From Isohypsibius dastychi (lineage: Eukaryota; Tardigrada; Eutardigrada; Parachela; Isohypsibiidae), in the NCBI GenBank assembly GCA_034696485.1, contig JAQIWT010000210.1, forward strand, positions 1 to 28,479: a DNA stretch of 28,479 bases, read 5' to 3'. Of this stretch, positions 10,417-22,017 are shown one piece after another. How positions within the stretch are numbered: position 1 is the stretch's first letter; each line of letters starts with the position of its first letter. Under the pieces are notes generated by a model. That model made no database searches, had not been told where the DNA came from, and saw only the letters and a program-made list of their open reading frames with translations. A program made the position numbers and the translations under genes.

Positions 10417-11057
10417 CACGCCTACAGCTTTTTACTTTTTTTATTAAGTTTTTGTTATAAATATACTGCAGCGCACACTCGGTACGTGAATGACGTATCT
10501 AGCATCTCATTTCATGTAATCTTCGTGATACTGATACTGCCTGATTTTCAACCTTGGTCATTGAACAACGAATGAAGATCTAATTTAGACAATTCTGCTG
10601 TGTTAAAAGTTTATACCACAAGCACTTAAGTCTGGTAACTCCACCACGTAGTACAGTACATTTAAATATCGCCTCTGCCAGTATGGTGGGTCATTGAAAT
10701 CATTTCGCCCATGTTGGACGCGACGGAGTTGATCCGTTCCAGTTCCTCGCACCAACACATATCACAACAGTTCACTTTCCAACAAGACAAAAAAGACCGT
10801 ACAGGATTTGTTAATTCCAAATTCAACGCGTTGTTAATCCATATTGCAGCAACGTGGCGGAAAATCAAGACCACAAAATGAAAGAAAATAATGAACAAAA
10901 GAGAACGTCCGCCGATGGAAATCCGGCAAACGGAGGAGGGATCCGGATCAACAGTTGGAAAACCCTCTTTTGCACACAGTCCTAAATAACACTTTCTCAG
11001 CGCTCCGACGAAAATCCTTGTGGTCATGAAGCAGGACTGCGGCTTCGCCGAGCCTTA
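10417..11057. other. Convergent 3' region between SOCS and NKAPD1
   Basis: 641 bp between two stop codons on opposite strands. A TATAAA-type hexamer about 40 nt after the SOCS stop could serve as a weak poly(A) signal. A 121-codon minus-strand open frame (11027-10662) has a hydrophobic stretch but no recognised domain, and I do not call it a gene. The rest reads as 3' UTR and spacer. Confidence 0.5.
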
Positions 11058-11894
11058 CTACGGGTCTTCTTCTTCCGGTGAATTAACGTGTTTCCTGGAG
11101 AACGAGCAGGAAAATGCGAAGTAAATCACAAACTATCAGAACAACAATCTCACCCGTCCGTTCTTCTCGATCGTGATCGTTCTTTGGATTCAGATCTGCG
11201 CGGCTTTTTGGAGTTAGAGGAAGTGCCGGTCGACTTTTCGTAGGTGCGCAATTCGGAAACAATGGATGGCTCTCGCTTTTCCAACTCATTCGGATAGAGT
11301 TCTCTGAAGCCGTCATGATGCCACCTACGGATATATGCGATGTTATATCAAGAATGCTGTTCAGAGGGGCAATTACGCACTTATCCGGATCAGCTTCTTT
11401 GCACTCGGCTAATTTACGAAGCCAAAAATTCGTTTGGGACGACGAGCCAGAACCAGATCCACTCGACTTCTCGCGCTCCCCCCGTCCTGAAGAGCTGGAA
11501 GGTCGATATGATTCGCGAGGATGACGCTTTTCCTCCCTTCGTCTTCTCGATCTTCTAGAGCTGTATTCATCCTTTTCTTTGTCTTTTCTTCTGGAATGCG
11601 ACTCATCTGAACGGAAAGACGACGATTTTGAATCTTTCCTCATTCGGGCATCTGCATGTAGAGACTTCCACATCAACTGTTCCTCAACGGCCTGCAATTA
11701 AATAAAGTCACCTTATCCAATTATCTAATTATCTATAATTTCTTAACAGGTATGATAACATGTACAATATGAAAAATAGCTTGACAGCAATATTCAACCT
11801 TAAATGTTCTACAAACCTTGTTGTGTGAGTCGACGTGCTTTAAGGTGTTTAGTAGAAGCTGCTTTCCAACAGCGTCCACCATTTCTAAGGACAT
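11058..11894 (-). CDS. NKAPD1: NKAPD1 (C11orf57)-like protein
   Basis: NKAPD1 is a poorly characterised, lysine/arginine- and serine-rich nuclear protein; its function is not established. Exons (minus): 11894-11817, 11691-11381, 11324-11154, 11094-11058, giving 198 aa. The N terminus (GKQLLLNTLKHVDSHNK then EEQLMWK) aligns with human GKVLLRNVIRHTDAHNK and EESDMWK. A highly charged RS/RE-rich middle follows (about 35-95). Next is the family hallmark spanning intron 2, EADPDKWHHDGFRELYP, matching human MPDRWGHSGYKELYP. The C terminus is basic then acidic (SPEEEDP). The start at 11894 was chosen because exon 1 keeps phase and begins just before the conserved GKQLL segment. The protein is shorter than the human one because the long lysine-rich tail is missing. 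Confidence 0.85.
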
Positions 11895-12611
11895 GCACCT
11901 CAGAAGACAAGGTGTCTTACTGGGGAATTGTGATCAAAATAAAGGCAAATAAATCACTCGAAGTGCCAGAACAGGCTCAAATCATGGGAGCTAGCTGGCT
12001 GGCTGCAAAGAAATACAAAAAACGACAACATTGCAACTTATGTTGCGCCGCTCCGCTCTCAGGCGTTGCTCGCTTAGCGTAGCGCTGCGCACGTAACTTG
12101 ACCTCGAGTGACTCATGACTCGTAACACAATGGGGACAGAGAGGTGAGAGAGCGGACCGGCGAGAGGCACGCAGACAGGGACAGAGAGAGACCGGATTTT
12201 CTGTCGAGGCCAGGCGTCGAGCGAGCGCAAAGTCTGCCAAAAACTGTTCTGCAATTAATCTGCAGAAATTCCAGTGTATGTGGTACTCGCTCGTTGGAAG
12301 CATGTGATGTCGAAAGAAAGAGTTGATAATTCATAAATATCTCCTACTTCCACAACTCCCTTGTTTGGATCAGGTAATCCTCAACTTCGAAGAAATACGA
12401 GAAACAAGAGAGCGTGTGCCTCGAATATCTTTCTTCTTTTCTGCAACAACTTCCCTCCTCGAACGAACGCTGACTAATAAGTCCTTTCTTTGAGCATCAA
12501 AGATTGAGTAAGTTAAACGAAAGATGATTTGGGAGACCAACGGTGGAAGTTTTGAATTATTTGGATCTAATCAGAGGAATGAGAAGGTGAATTAACGGCA
12601 GCTGCTCCATT

Positions 12612-12622
12612 CCGCCATTTTG
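12612..12622 (+). promoter_or_regulatory. YY1-type motif CCGCCATTTTG
   Basis: It matches the CGCCATnTTG consensus that marks core promoters and 5' ends of many animal housekeeping genes. It lies 1 kb before the ZC3H4 start codon, so it fits a distal transcription start followed by a 5' UTR intron. It is a motif match only. Confidence 0.35.
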
Positions 12623-13121
12623 TTTATCGATTTTGCGAACATTTCAACCACCCTCGCCCATCTCGGCTTCGAGCCGTTGACTCATCGACTGGTTCAGCAG
12701 TTTCCAGCACGACTTTGATGGAAATAATTAAGAACTTGATTTCATTCCACAGAAAAAATATTTTGGATATGAATGCAATCAGAAATGAATTTTTGGGTTT
12801 AAACTTCAGTAAAACTGTCGATGAATTTTTCAAAATTAGTGGTGATCTCACGTTAGATGGAGAATTATATTTGAGTTTATTTGGAAAAATGTGTATCTTT
12901 GGGATGTTATACGTTAAAACTTGAAATGAGGCTGTCCAGCTGCACTGAAAATTGTGATTCGGGGAGTTCAAATTCAATACTTTTCAGTTGTCCAGTTGAT
13001 TTGGTTTTTGTAGTACGTATATTTGAAGGATATTAGTTCCGGATGTATAGTGATTTATTGATATCTTTACCTCTCTGAATTTAGCGAAATCTCAGAATTT
13101 TTCTAGTGATCACTGTGTCCG

Positions 13122-13146
13122 CACAGTATTTCCACACAGTATTTCC
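13122..13146 (+). repeat. Two-copy direct repeat CACAGTATTTCC
   Basis: Copies at 13122-13133 and 13135-13146, separated by one base. The repeat lies in the AT-rich spacer and no function is evident. Confidence 0.8.
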
Positions 13147-13626
13147 TTCTCAATCTCAACCACAAGTAACATATGACAAGCAAACAAGCAAATAAGGACT
13201 TACTCCTCGTACAAAATACCGAAGTGTAATAACAATACCAAAACATTCAGACTAATTGCGAAGTATGGAAGTTTAAAATATGGAAGGGGCTGTCCGAAAA
13301 TTGGTTCCTTTTGACACCCTGCATGTTAAATCAGCCTAAAAAACATATCTCATGTACTGTACATGGGGAAAATATAATTGATAAAGTTTAAATCAAATGG
13401 AGATAATGGTTTTTTTAATATATTATATTTTTATGTTGTATGAGTAATTTGGGCTCTGAGGCACACGCTATAATGAAAAGGTCACACGACAAGCAAGAAA
13501 AGCACGATCTTGGTTCCATATCCGTGGCCTAGATACCTTTTCTTTGCAGATCTCATGCGTTGTACTCATTTATTTCATTTTAGATTGTGTAATATTGAGC
13601 CCGAATTTTCTACTCCTTTGATTGAG

Positions 13627-16600
13627 ATGGGTGACCCCGGCATCGATCCAGAGATCGATTTAGAGGATGGCGAGCTTGCTTCAGAATCGGAAGAGGAGGA
13701 TGTTGCCGATAATTCAGCCAGTCCGCTCGATAATAATAATCAAAAGCAGAAACACGGAGGCAAGTTGCTTGCTTTTTGATGGCCTAGATTTACAAGCATT
13801 TGACGCAAATGCTTTCTCATTGGTTGCAGGAAACGAACGATCAACGAAGACCGGTTCTGCAGATGTTTCAAAACGCAGGTCCGAGTCAACGTCAGAAACC
13901 GGCGGTAGAGCTCGACCTCCAGGCCAGCACTCCAAAAAGGTAGGTGGTCAAAATTTTGGGGAAGACCAATGGTCAACCGTTGGAACCTGAACCGGAAGTT
14001 ACTAATTGACCGATTAGTTTAATACTTGTACGAACGATGGTGATGTTTTCCAGAGTGGAAAGTCGAAAAATCCACCAGAGAGAAAAGATGAAAAACACAA
14101 ATTCAAAGGAGACGATCATGCGCGTCCAAAAGGCAAAAGGAAGGCTGTTGACGAAGAGCCCGAACCGAGGAATTTCGAAGATGAGCTTCTGGAATATGAA
14201 AACAGTACGCGGAAGCTGAGAAGAGGGAGCGTGGATTCGCATCATAGCAGTCACTATGGAGAGAACGAGCATCTCTCACCGGTAAGCGCCGGAAACGTAT
14301 TAAGGTTGACCTTTATCTGAAATGTGTTTTCTTGTCCTTTCTGAAATGTCTTTTGTCTGATTTACTTTGAGCTCTGTTTTTGTTCGTTTTCCAGAATGCA
14401 AGGAACAGAAGAGGTCCGCCGCCTCCGCGTGCCAAAAAACCGCGAAGAGAAGAGGTTTTCCGACCCAAGGAAAAACGCGTGCCATGCAAGTTTTTCTTGG
14501 AAGGTCGCTGTAAATACGGCGATGATTGCCCGTTTTCACACAACGTCCAACAGCAGAAAAAGCTGGAAGTCTGCAAGTTTTATGTTGGAGGTCATTGCCA
14601 AAAAGGCCCTAACTGCGTCTACATGCACCACGATTTCCCCTGCAAGTTCTTTCATACCGGTCAGAAATGCTACTCGGAGGGTCACTGCAAATTTTCACAC
14701 GAAGTGCTTTCACCGGACTGTCGGCTGGCTTTGGAGAAGTTTCTGGAGAAAGAAAATAATCAGGCCTTGGCGCGGCATTACAAGGAGCACCAGATGCTGA
14801 ACGGTGATGATGGATCCGGTTCTTCAGGAGGTCCACCAAGGAACGCTTTGTTGCCAACTCCTGACGAAAATCCTGGTGATAAGTGGGACGATCGACGCCG
14901 GTAAGCTGAGTCACATTAATTAAGTTGTAGCTGAAGATTACAAACTTTTTGTAGTCCAATGTTCTTCCGGGACACATTACCAGATGATAATCAGAATGGT
15001 CGTGAAGCTGAGCCGGATTTCAACTACGATTCACGCGAAAAATTCGGATATGATCAGAATTTCCAGCAAGAGCCCAATTTGGAACAAAACGATCAGGAAG
15101 AACAGTTTGAAGGTTAGATTCACTCGAGTTGGTAAGCAGATTGTTTTTGTTGCAACGTGGTATGAATAAATTTAGATATGGTGGGACCGGAAGGAGGAGA
15201 TGAAAATTCTCCGGATATCACAAGGAGACTGCCAAAGCCACAACGGGATTTGTTCATGAGGCTTCAACAGCGAGCACAACACCAAAATATTCCCTCAACT
15301 GAACCGGAAGCAGAACCTCCTTCGAATGATTCCTTGGACGAGGATAGCTCGCGTTTGAGAATTGCCGAACCAGATAGCAATGGTAAGTAGATAGTTCCTC
15401 TACTATGATTTTCCGGCAGCTTCGAAGACCAGATCCCAGGAATTTTTGCTCGTCATAGACAACCCGGTTTTTTGCATTTGCAGGAATGTCTCCACCTAAG
15501 CAGCTGTTCACCCCGAACGCAGCAGCAGCCAGTTGGAACGAGAGCGACGAAGAAGATGATGTGGGTGACCAGTTCCTAGCCAGTTCACTGAAACGTCTCC
15601 AAGAACAGGTGAGTTTGAGTCAGACGAATTGTTCCTTTCACTTCCGGTATTAACCAGCTAGTTCTTGTAGCCCCAGCCTCGGAAGTCCAAATGGAATGAG
15701 CCACACGCCCATCTGGCTCAACCAGATGAAGAACTCAACGAAGAGGTCTTTTCCAGCCCGTTAGAACTTGCTGAGCAGCGCATGAATCGCGGCAAAATTC
15801 TTCTTGCCACACCAAATATTCCGCTTTACTATCCTCCCCCGCAATTCGGATATAACGGATATGACGAAGTTCAACCGCCATATTATCCCCTGACTGGTCC
15901 TCCAATGCAGGCCATTCCTCCGCCGAATTACGGCATGCCACCGCCTCATCTGCCAAATCCCTACGAAATGCCACCACAACATGTCGATCCGCGTTGGCAA
16001 TATGAGCAGCAGCATATCGAGGAATATCCGCCGAGTGAGCATTATCCTCCTGTGTATCCTCCGGTCCATATGCCGGTTATAGATCCAAGACTACAGCGAG
16101 GCCCTGCTGATCTCCCGGCTCCGTTTCCGGTGAATGAAAATTTAGCCCACCAGGCCGCAATTGGAGGGATGGCCATTCCTCCCAGTCTGGAATCTGTCAT
16201 GAAGAAACTTGCCACAAAGCAAGGACTTGCTCAATCTCCGCCACCTGTTGCATCACCTGTTCCCGAAATCGAATGCTCTCTTGAGAAAAATCTCAGTCCG
16301 CCGTTGTATCATCTTGATGCAATTGTGGCAGCCAAACCGGATGTTCGTGCCATTTATAAAAGAATGACCAACTATCGCAGTTCCGAGGAGATGGCCAAAG
16401 ATCCGCGGCTGAATAAGTTCATTCAGGAAGATCTTGCCAAATCGGAGCCGTCTTCGAGCGCTGCTGGCGCTGATGCAAGTGGGGATGGAAAAGCGGCGTC
16501 ACAAGAATTTGACGCGTTCACCGCCATGATCCAGGCAGCTCTTGGAAAGGCGAAAAAGAAGGAAGAGGAGGAAACGAAAAAGATCAGTCCTCCGGGAAAT

Positions 16601-16666
16601 AAGCGGCTAAAAAGAGCGCCGGCTATACCGACCGATGATTACACCGCAGCACCTCAGAAGATTTGA
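13627..16666 (+). CDS. ZC3H4: ZC3H4/ZC3H6/Su(s)-type CCCH zinc finger protein
   Basis: ZC3H4 and fly Su(s) bind nascent RNA and restrict unproductive transcription through early termination. Exons: 13627-13759, 13830-13939, 14054-14281, 14395-14900, 14955-15112, 15176-15382, 15484-15608, 15671-16666, giving 820 aa. The N terminus has an acidic DLEDGELASESEEED patch, as in ZC3H4 (EDGELEEGELEDD). Exon 4 encodes three CCCH fingers: C-x7-C-x5-C-x3-H twice, then C-x8-C-x5-C-x3-H, with the family spacing and PYMH/SH endings. Downstream, QRDLFMRLQQR matches ZC3H4 QRALYLRIQQK, and SWNESDEEDD followed by SLKRLQEQ matches NWYSSDEDE followed by SILKTLRQQ. The last exon is Pro/Tyr-rich and contains DPRLQR and DPRLNK repeats typical of this family. 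Intron 1 has a GC donor. The family member cannot be narrowed further. Confidence 0.93.
13760..13829 (+). other. GC-AG intron (ZC3H4-like intron 1)
   Basis: The donor is GGAG|GCAAGT, the textbook GC donor context. Using it keeps an open frame into exon 2 (KHGGNERST). The only nearby GT donor (three bases into the same string) leads to an early stop in exon 2. The acceptor is TTGCAG. Confidence 0.88.
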
Positions 16667-16914
16667 GAAGGACGCATATGCAAGTGCATTTTCTCATCCG
16701 CTGATAGATTTTATGGTTTTGTTTCGAATGGGTTTTATCTGCAGAAAAGTTAGTCAGGAGCGAACTACTGGTAGTTATCATGCGGTTTTTGTTTAACACT
16801 GTTATCTTTATTTTCACTCAAGTTGAGCGAGTCGTTACTTGTCAGATCTTGGAATTATAATTTAGAAATATATTTGGTTATACACAATGTGTTTGGCGAG
16901 TTCAAAAAGAAGTT
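16667..16914. terminator. Convergent 3' ends; Ly6 poly(A) signal at 16812-16807 (-)
   Basis: 248 bp between the ZC3H4-like stop and the Ly6-like stop. TTTATT on the plus strand at 16807-16812 is AATAAA for the minus-strand gene, 103 nt past its stop. No perfect AATAAA was seen for the plus-strand gene, so its 3' UTR probably runs into the Ly6 gene. Confidence 0.55.
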
Positions 16915-17503
16915 TCATAGGACGAAAAACGGCAGCAGTAATGCACAAACGGCGAATGTGATCGTAGATGTCCATTTGATGCGGCTTCCAGAATTGCAAA
17001 GGTCTCCTTGACAATAGCAGAAATAAACGTCCTTTCCGGCTGCTCCTCCTTTATCGGCTTTTGTACATCGTGGAGTGCTATCGCTGGGCGTATTGGGCAA
17101 GCACCTGCGCGATGTGGCTGGAAAATCTGTGGCGACCAAAAAGACGTGATGAGTATAGCAGGCGAACAGGTTAGTAAACAAATTACGAACGAACGAAAAT
17201 GTAAGTGTGAATTATTAGTGCGAACTAATCTGCTACCGTTGTTGTTTTACTTACTCTCTTCATTCGTCAGCTCCTTTGAGCACCATCCTGTAAAGCAAGG
17301 CTCAATGTGGTCCTTGTTTGGCTCATAAGGATCTTTACAGTCGCCGGAATTGCTCCGTGATTTGCAGTTATAACAATGCTTCGTTTGACCACCTGCAAAT
17401 TATTCATAAAAAGCATGTTAAAACAACAATCTCAGATTGACATACAAACGGATAAGATCAGGCTGAGTGGCATAAGAATGCATATTGCTGCGATGTTCCA
17501 CAT
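16915..17503 (-). CDS. Ly6/Quiver-like GPI-anchored three-finger protein
   Basis: Exons (minus): 17503-17446, 17392-17255, 17126-16915, giving 135 aa. Residues 1-20 form a signal peptide (LMPLSLILSVC core). The mature part carries ten cysteines (26, 29, 38, 52, 57, 74, 86, 102, 104, 109), beginning CYNC and ending CYCQGDLCN, the Ly6/uPAR signature. The last 17 or so residues (ITFAVCALLLPFFVL core) form a hydrophobic tail without a charged end, as expected for a GPI attachment signal. Invertebrate relatives such as Quiver/Sleepless and Boudin act at the cell surface on ion channels or junctions, but fast divergence makes a specific role impossible to assign. It is divergent from the tetraspanin gene and convergent with the ZC3H4-like gene. 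Confidence 0.88.
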
Positions 17504-18572
17504 GTCCAGAAAGAAACCCGGATAATTTCCAGTCACTCCAGAGATATAATTTTGAGCTGAATACCACAAAATAGGATTTGCCTTTAGATAAACAGGATTC
17601 TCAAAACCAGGTCTGCTCCGATAATGAAGAACAGGTTGTTTGCAATGAAAATCAACGGAGCATGAAATCTAGTGACATAATAATAGGCATGATAGCCGCT
17701 GGGCAAATTAGTCATTCTATGCAGTGTCTTCTTTGTGCTCTTCGACTTTGCCCTGACATCAATTTTCAAACACACGAACTTGTCAGAGAAGACAGAATTT
17801 GTTAGAAATTTAGAATTTGAGGAAAAATGTTTAATCATGAAGTTTTAACTGTATCTGCCGGTATGATGGTATAAGGTCAACATTTTTACCGGTTTTTCAG
17901 AGGCACTTTTCAAATTTGTTTTTCTTTTCTCGGGATTCACATGTTCACCTCACCAGATTTTTACGGAATGTGACGTTAAAGTGATCATCGGCATTTCTAG
18001 TGTGGAATCTTATTTTCTGATCTGCTGAATGGCTGCGAGATGTTTTGATTTCTCTGATCATATTTGATTATCGGACGCTGTTATATTGCATGTTGACTAT
18101 GGAGGGCAAATCACGGCTGACCGTCTCTTTCCATGTATACCATTCAGTCACCTGTGGTCAAGTCAATATCCCAAATCGCCTTCACGCTTCACGTTAAACA
18201 TTCTTCGACCGATTTGTTGTGCTAATTGCTGAAATCCCTCCAACCGCTTTGGCATTTGTAAGCCATTTCCTATCTTGGAAAGTCGGTGGTTTATCTCGGA
18301 AATCAGCATCACGCATGATTCATTCTCAAGATCCGTATTCGTCAAAGTATATCGCGAAATTTTCAATTGGCAGATATTATCTCATCGTCGTCTCTTATGC
18401 TCTTATGTTCGTTGACGGAAAAAACTGTTGGCCCAAACACTTGCATTTACCAAGCTGTTCGTAATGATTGCTCAGCGGTTCCGGCTCAAGCAGCAACTTG
18501 ACGTCGTTTATTTATGAAATTAATTTCGTGTTACGTGGATTTGGATCTTTTTATGGACATCTCCTTCTGAAA
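17504..18572. promoter_or_regulatory. Shared upstream region of Ly6-like gene (-) and tetraspanin (+)
   Basis: About 1.07 kb between start codons that face away from each other. Several 65-85-codon open frames exist on both strands (for example 17838-17584 minus and 18219-18464 plus), but none shows a known motif or splice pattern. No TATA box or tandem repeat stands out. Confidence 0.5.
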
Positions 18573-20013
18573 ATGGCATTCACCTGTCCCAAGCGATTTC
18601 GGAATTCCGGATACGGTCATGGGAGTTTCAGATGGGAGAAATACATCAAATACACTTTATGTTGGCTCAACGTTCTCTTCATAGTAAGTGAGATCTCTTT
18701 CTTGACCACTGTCCACATTATAAAAAATCATTTCGAAAATCAATTTTCTTACTTTTTGTTTCATCTGCTATTTTGGTTTCTGGGCTTTTGACCCTAGGCC
18801 AGTCGTACACAATGTTGAACTTTGGTGACCATTTTTGTTGCAGCTGGGTGGTCTGACGATAATAGCAATTGGAATATGGACAATTATTGACAAACTGTCC
18901 CTGGAGAGTTTGCTAGGAACGAATTTGTACATTAGTGCCGCATGGATTCTCATTGGAACAGGGTGTGCTGTCATCCTTATCGCATTCTTCGGCTGCATTG
19001 GAGCTTTACGACGGATAAGATGCATGCTGTTCACGGTATGCCAGGGAACTAATTTCCCATATATCTCAAGCTTCTCTAACTAGATCAATATCGAAAAGTA
19101 TGGAATAACCGTTTTCCCAAAAATAAATTTCCGCAAGTTCTGGATTAGTTTCAGTGTTGACGCCGCACTTGTTAATTCGATACTTCATTTCACAGTACTT
19201 TGTTATCTTGTTTCTGATATTCGTGGTGCTCTTGCTGGGCGGAATTCTGGGATATGTTTTCCGGGAGAAAGTGGAAGAATCAATGCGTCAACAAATGCAC
19301 GACACGATGATACGTGACTTTGGATTTGTTAAAGTGGTCACCGAAGCGTGGGATGCACTCCAGCATACCGTAAGAATTATCGAATATTCAAAATATAATT
19401 TTCACCTGTGCCAAAAAACTTATACAACCTTGACATCGAGTTTTGTCCTTACGCAACATGAATATTTATTGGTCTTTTTGTGAAATGTTGATTATTTACA
19501 GCTCCAATGCTGCGCAGTGGATTCTGAATATAATTTGACAAGTTGGGTTCACTCAATTTGGTACGAGAACCAAATAAACCCAAGGCCATTTGTACCGGAA
19601 TCTTGTTGTCGCGTGGAACCGGGAGAATATTCGAGAGCAGCAGTACATTACGTGAATTTGACAGCATGTCAAGGGAGGTATCTGTCAAGATCGGAATATT
19701 CGCCGAATCCATTGTTCGTCTATGTTGAAGTACGTGGATTAACAAATGAAAGTTATTCAAAGCAATACCGCAACTTTAGGTCGCGCAATTATGATAAAAA
19801 TTAAATGATCTTGTTTTCGGTTTGTAGCCCTGCCTCGCACAAGCAAAGAGCGGAGTGAAAGATCACGCTGTCGTGTTAGGAACCGTTGGAATCTCCACAG
19901 CTTGTTCTTTGGTGAGATTTAAAAAAATATTGAGAGTATTCGGGAATTACGAAATAATTATGCAGATTCTTGGAATGATTTTCGCCATGATTCTGTTCAG
20001 AGAAATCGAATGA
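18573..20013 (+). CDS. Tetraspanin (278 aa, six coding exons)
   Basis: Tetraspanins organise membrane microdomains by packing with integrins and receptors. Exons: 18573-18683, 18844-19035, 19196-19369, 19502-19729, 19828-19911, 19966-20013. All introns are phase 0. Four membrane segments are visible: TM1 spans the exon 1/2 junction (TLCWLNVLFI then LGGLTIIAIGIWTII), TM2 is the AAWILIGTGC...FFGCIGALR segment, TM3 is YFVILFLIFVVLLLGG, and TM4 spans the last exons and ends ILGMIFAMILF. The large loop has six cysteines (162, 163, 194, 195, 215, 237), including the PESCC motif. The hallmark CCG reads CCA here (CCAVDS). The polar GCIGA end of TM2 and its basic residues fit the family. The member cannot be named from sequence alone. 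Confidence 0.93.
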
Positions 20014-20283
20014 GGAGCTCAGAAACAAGAATGGCTCGTCGCACCCTGATTTTATCTTTTCCCAATCGCAATGGATCTCAGGTGACCCAGATTCTAATTT
20101 CCAAATATCTGCTTGTTACAGAAACATGTGTATAGTTTTCAGTGCATTTAGCATATTCTTACATGTTTCCAGCTATTGTAAGCTCAATTTCAATCAAATA
20201 TATTGAAACAAAAACCTGAAAACTGCAACGCGAATAGTTTCAATGACTGAAAACAAGTGAAGAAGCACATTTCACAGTTTGGG
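20014..20283. other. Convergent 3' spacer, tetraspanin / P450
   Basis: 270 bp between the two stop codons. It is AT-rich, has no canonical AATAAA for either gene, and contains no ORF worth calling. Confidence 0.5.
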
Positions 20284-22017
20284 TTACTTTTCACGCTTTG
20301 TGAAGACAATATTGCAATGCTTCGGCTCGAACACAAGTTTGTAAACCCCTTCGAGTGATTGCTCGCTATTAGAAGGAAAAGAGAACTTAAATTCTCGTAA
20401 CAATACAACCAGCATCAGGAAATACTCCATTTTCGCAAGTTGTTCCCCAAGACACGCTCGGAAACCTACAAAGGTCACCATTTCAAAAATCAGTCCAGCT
20501 TTCCAGCTCAACTTGTGGTGCAATTTGCATAAGCAACACGGTTTAGGTATCGAACACAAATGTGTATCCTGCGATCAAACTCACCTGTACCGAATGGCAA
20601 GAACGCATCGTTCTCTGTTCGGCAAAACCCTTCTTCAGTCAGGAACCGTTCGGGTTGGAACTCATCGGGTTCATGCCAGAATTTCGGATCATGATGCATG
20701 GCCCATAAGTTCATGTAAACGTCCGTTCCTTGTGGGATATCAAAGCCAGCAATATTTGTCTTTATAGTGGTGGAATGAACCAATGCAAGGGGTGCCACGG
20801 AGCATAAGCGCAGAATTTCATTCATGACAGCTTCCGTAAAGGGCATCAGCTTTTGATCTTCATAAGCCGGGTCGCGGTCTGGTCCGACGACTTGACTGAT
20901 TTCAATGAACACTTTTTCTTGATGTTCAGGAAACTTGCTGAGATACAACAGGGTCCATCTCAAGGCGGTAGCTGTAGTTTCTGTTCCGGCGGCAAAAAAG
21001 TCGAACAAAATGTTTACGAGCCATTCTTCCGTAAAATCCTCATTGCCGGCTTTTTTTTCCAGCAAGAATGAGTCGATGTAATCTCTTGGATAATCCTGAA
21101 GCGAGACCGCATGAGTCTGTATCTGGTCACGCAAATATTCTTTGATATTTCCAAAAAGCCGGGAATGGGTCCGAACGTAAGCGCTCGGCACAAGCTGGAG
21201 AAATGGTAGATAATCTCTTGACTTATCCTCGACCAGTGATGCGAAGGTCTGCCGTAACATTTTGAGAATATTCTGGAACTCGGCATCGGAATACTCAAAC
21301 CTTCGCCCAAATACAATCACGCAGACCAGATTCGAGACGGCGGCAACCAAAAGGTCGGTTGGATCGAAATCACTTCCGGTGTGGTCTGTTCGGATCAGCG
21401 AAGTCAATGTTTCTGCTTCTTTCAAGATCTGACTTTGAAATGAACTTTTCCCTAATCCAAAACTGGACATGACTTTTACAGCGAACTTGCGGTGTTTTTT
21501 CCAAACCGCCGAATAAGAGCAATCAACAATTCCTGCAACAAGTATACACATCACCATCCGAACAATTCCTCCTTATCTTGACCATTTCATATGATTGAAC
21601 GGTACCATAACCGCCGCAAAAAACCGAGTTCAGTTTAATACCTGTAAAATTTGTATTATAAATCTTGACAAGATAGTTTGACGGCCTTCCAGAAAACTCA
21701 ATTTTTCTGTATGCTTCGCGGATCGTTTCCGGCGAAGATAACACCACTGTGTACCTGCATAATTACAAGATCGTTCGGGGTAAGGGTATGAAAGAAAAAC
21801 ATTTCTGGACGCACCGATTGCCAAACCAAAGCCCGACCACACTCCCAAACTGTCGGTGAAGCCGGGTGAAATATAAATGAAGATCCTCATTAAAAGTCCA
21901 CATACACCCAATGACAGGCCAACCTCTTGGACCGGGCGGTAAATGCCGCTTGGAAGAACTGATTCGAGCAAGTAAGATCAGAACTGCCAGGCAAGCCAAT
22001 ACCAAAAAAACCGACAT
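20284..22017 (-). CDS. Cytochrome P450, clan 2 (CYP2-like), microsomal
   Basis: A haem monooxygenase of the ER membrane using NADPH-P450 reductase; the substrate cannot be predicted. Exons (minus): 22017-21815, 21754-21642, 21532-20585, 20465-20284, giving 481 aa, a normal length. Residues 3-18 are the N-terminal membrane anchor, followed by the proline hinge PPGP (27-30). The helix C WKKHR motif is at 116-120, the helix I oxygen-binding AGTETT at 287-292, ExxR (EILR) at 344-347, PERF at 399-402 and the haem loop FGTGFRACLG at 419-428 with Cys426 as ligand, so all key residues are intact. The loop is split by intron 3. The start is the ATG at 22017; an in-frame TTG upstream was not used. It sits 185 bp downstream of SMG9 on the same strand. 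Confidence 0.95.

Larger units (their letters stand above)
11895..13626. promoter_or_regulatory. Shared upstream region of NKAPD1 (-) and ZC3H4-like gene (+)
   Basis: 1.7 kb without a supported coding gene. From about 12040 to 12330 the DNA turns GC- and GA-rich, including a GA-rich purine stretch around 12131-12193 and an AP-1-like TGACTCA. A YY1-type CCGCCATTTTG lies at 12612-12622, followed by a DREF-like TTATCGAT. A likely 5' UTR acceptor (TTTTAG, ending 13583) precedes the ZC3H4 start, so part of the stretch may be a 5' UTR exon and intron. The 12700-13500 part is AT-rich with a short direct repeat at 13122-13146. Open frames at 12715-12924 (+) and 12977-12624 (-) match nothing I know. 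Confidence 0.45.

Noticed and set aside
10662-11027. 121-codon open frame on the minus strand between SOCS and NKAPD1
   Set aside because: No recognised domain, no convincing splice structure, and it lies where two 3' UTRs meet.
12131-12193. GA-rich stretch considered as a transposon end or simple repeat
   Set aside because: No terminal inverted repeats, target duplication or regular repeat unit could be seen.
12624-12977. 117-codon minus-strand frame and overlapping 69-codon plus-strand frame (12715-12924)
   Set aside because: AT-rich spacer, no family match, no start context or splice pattern. They may be chance open frames on both strands.
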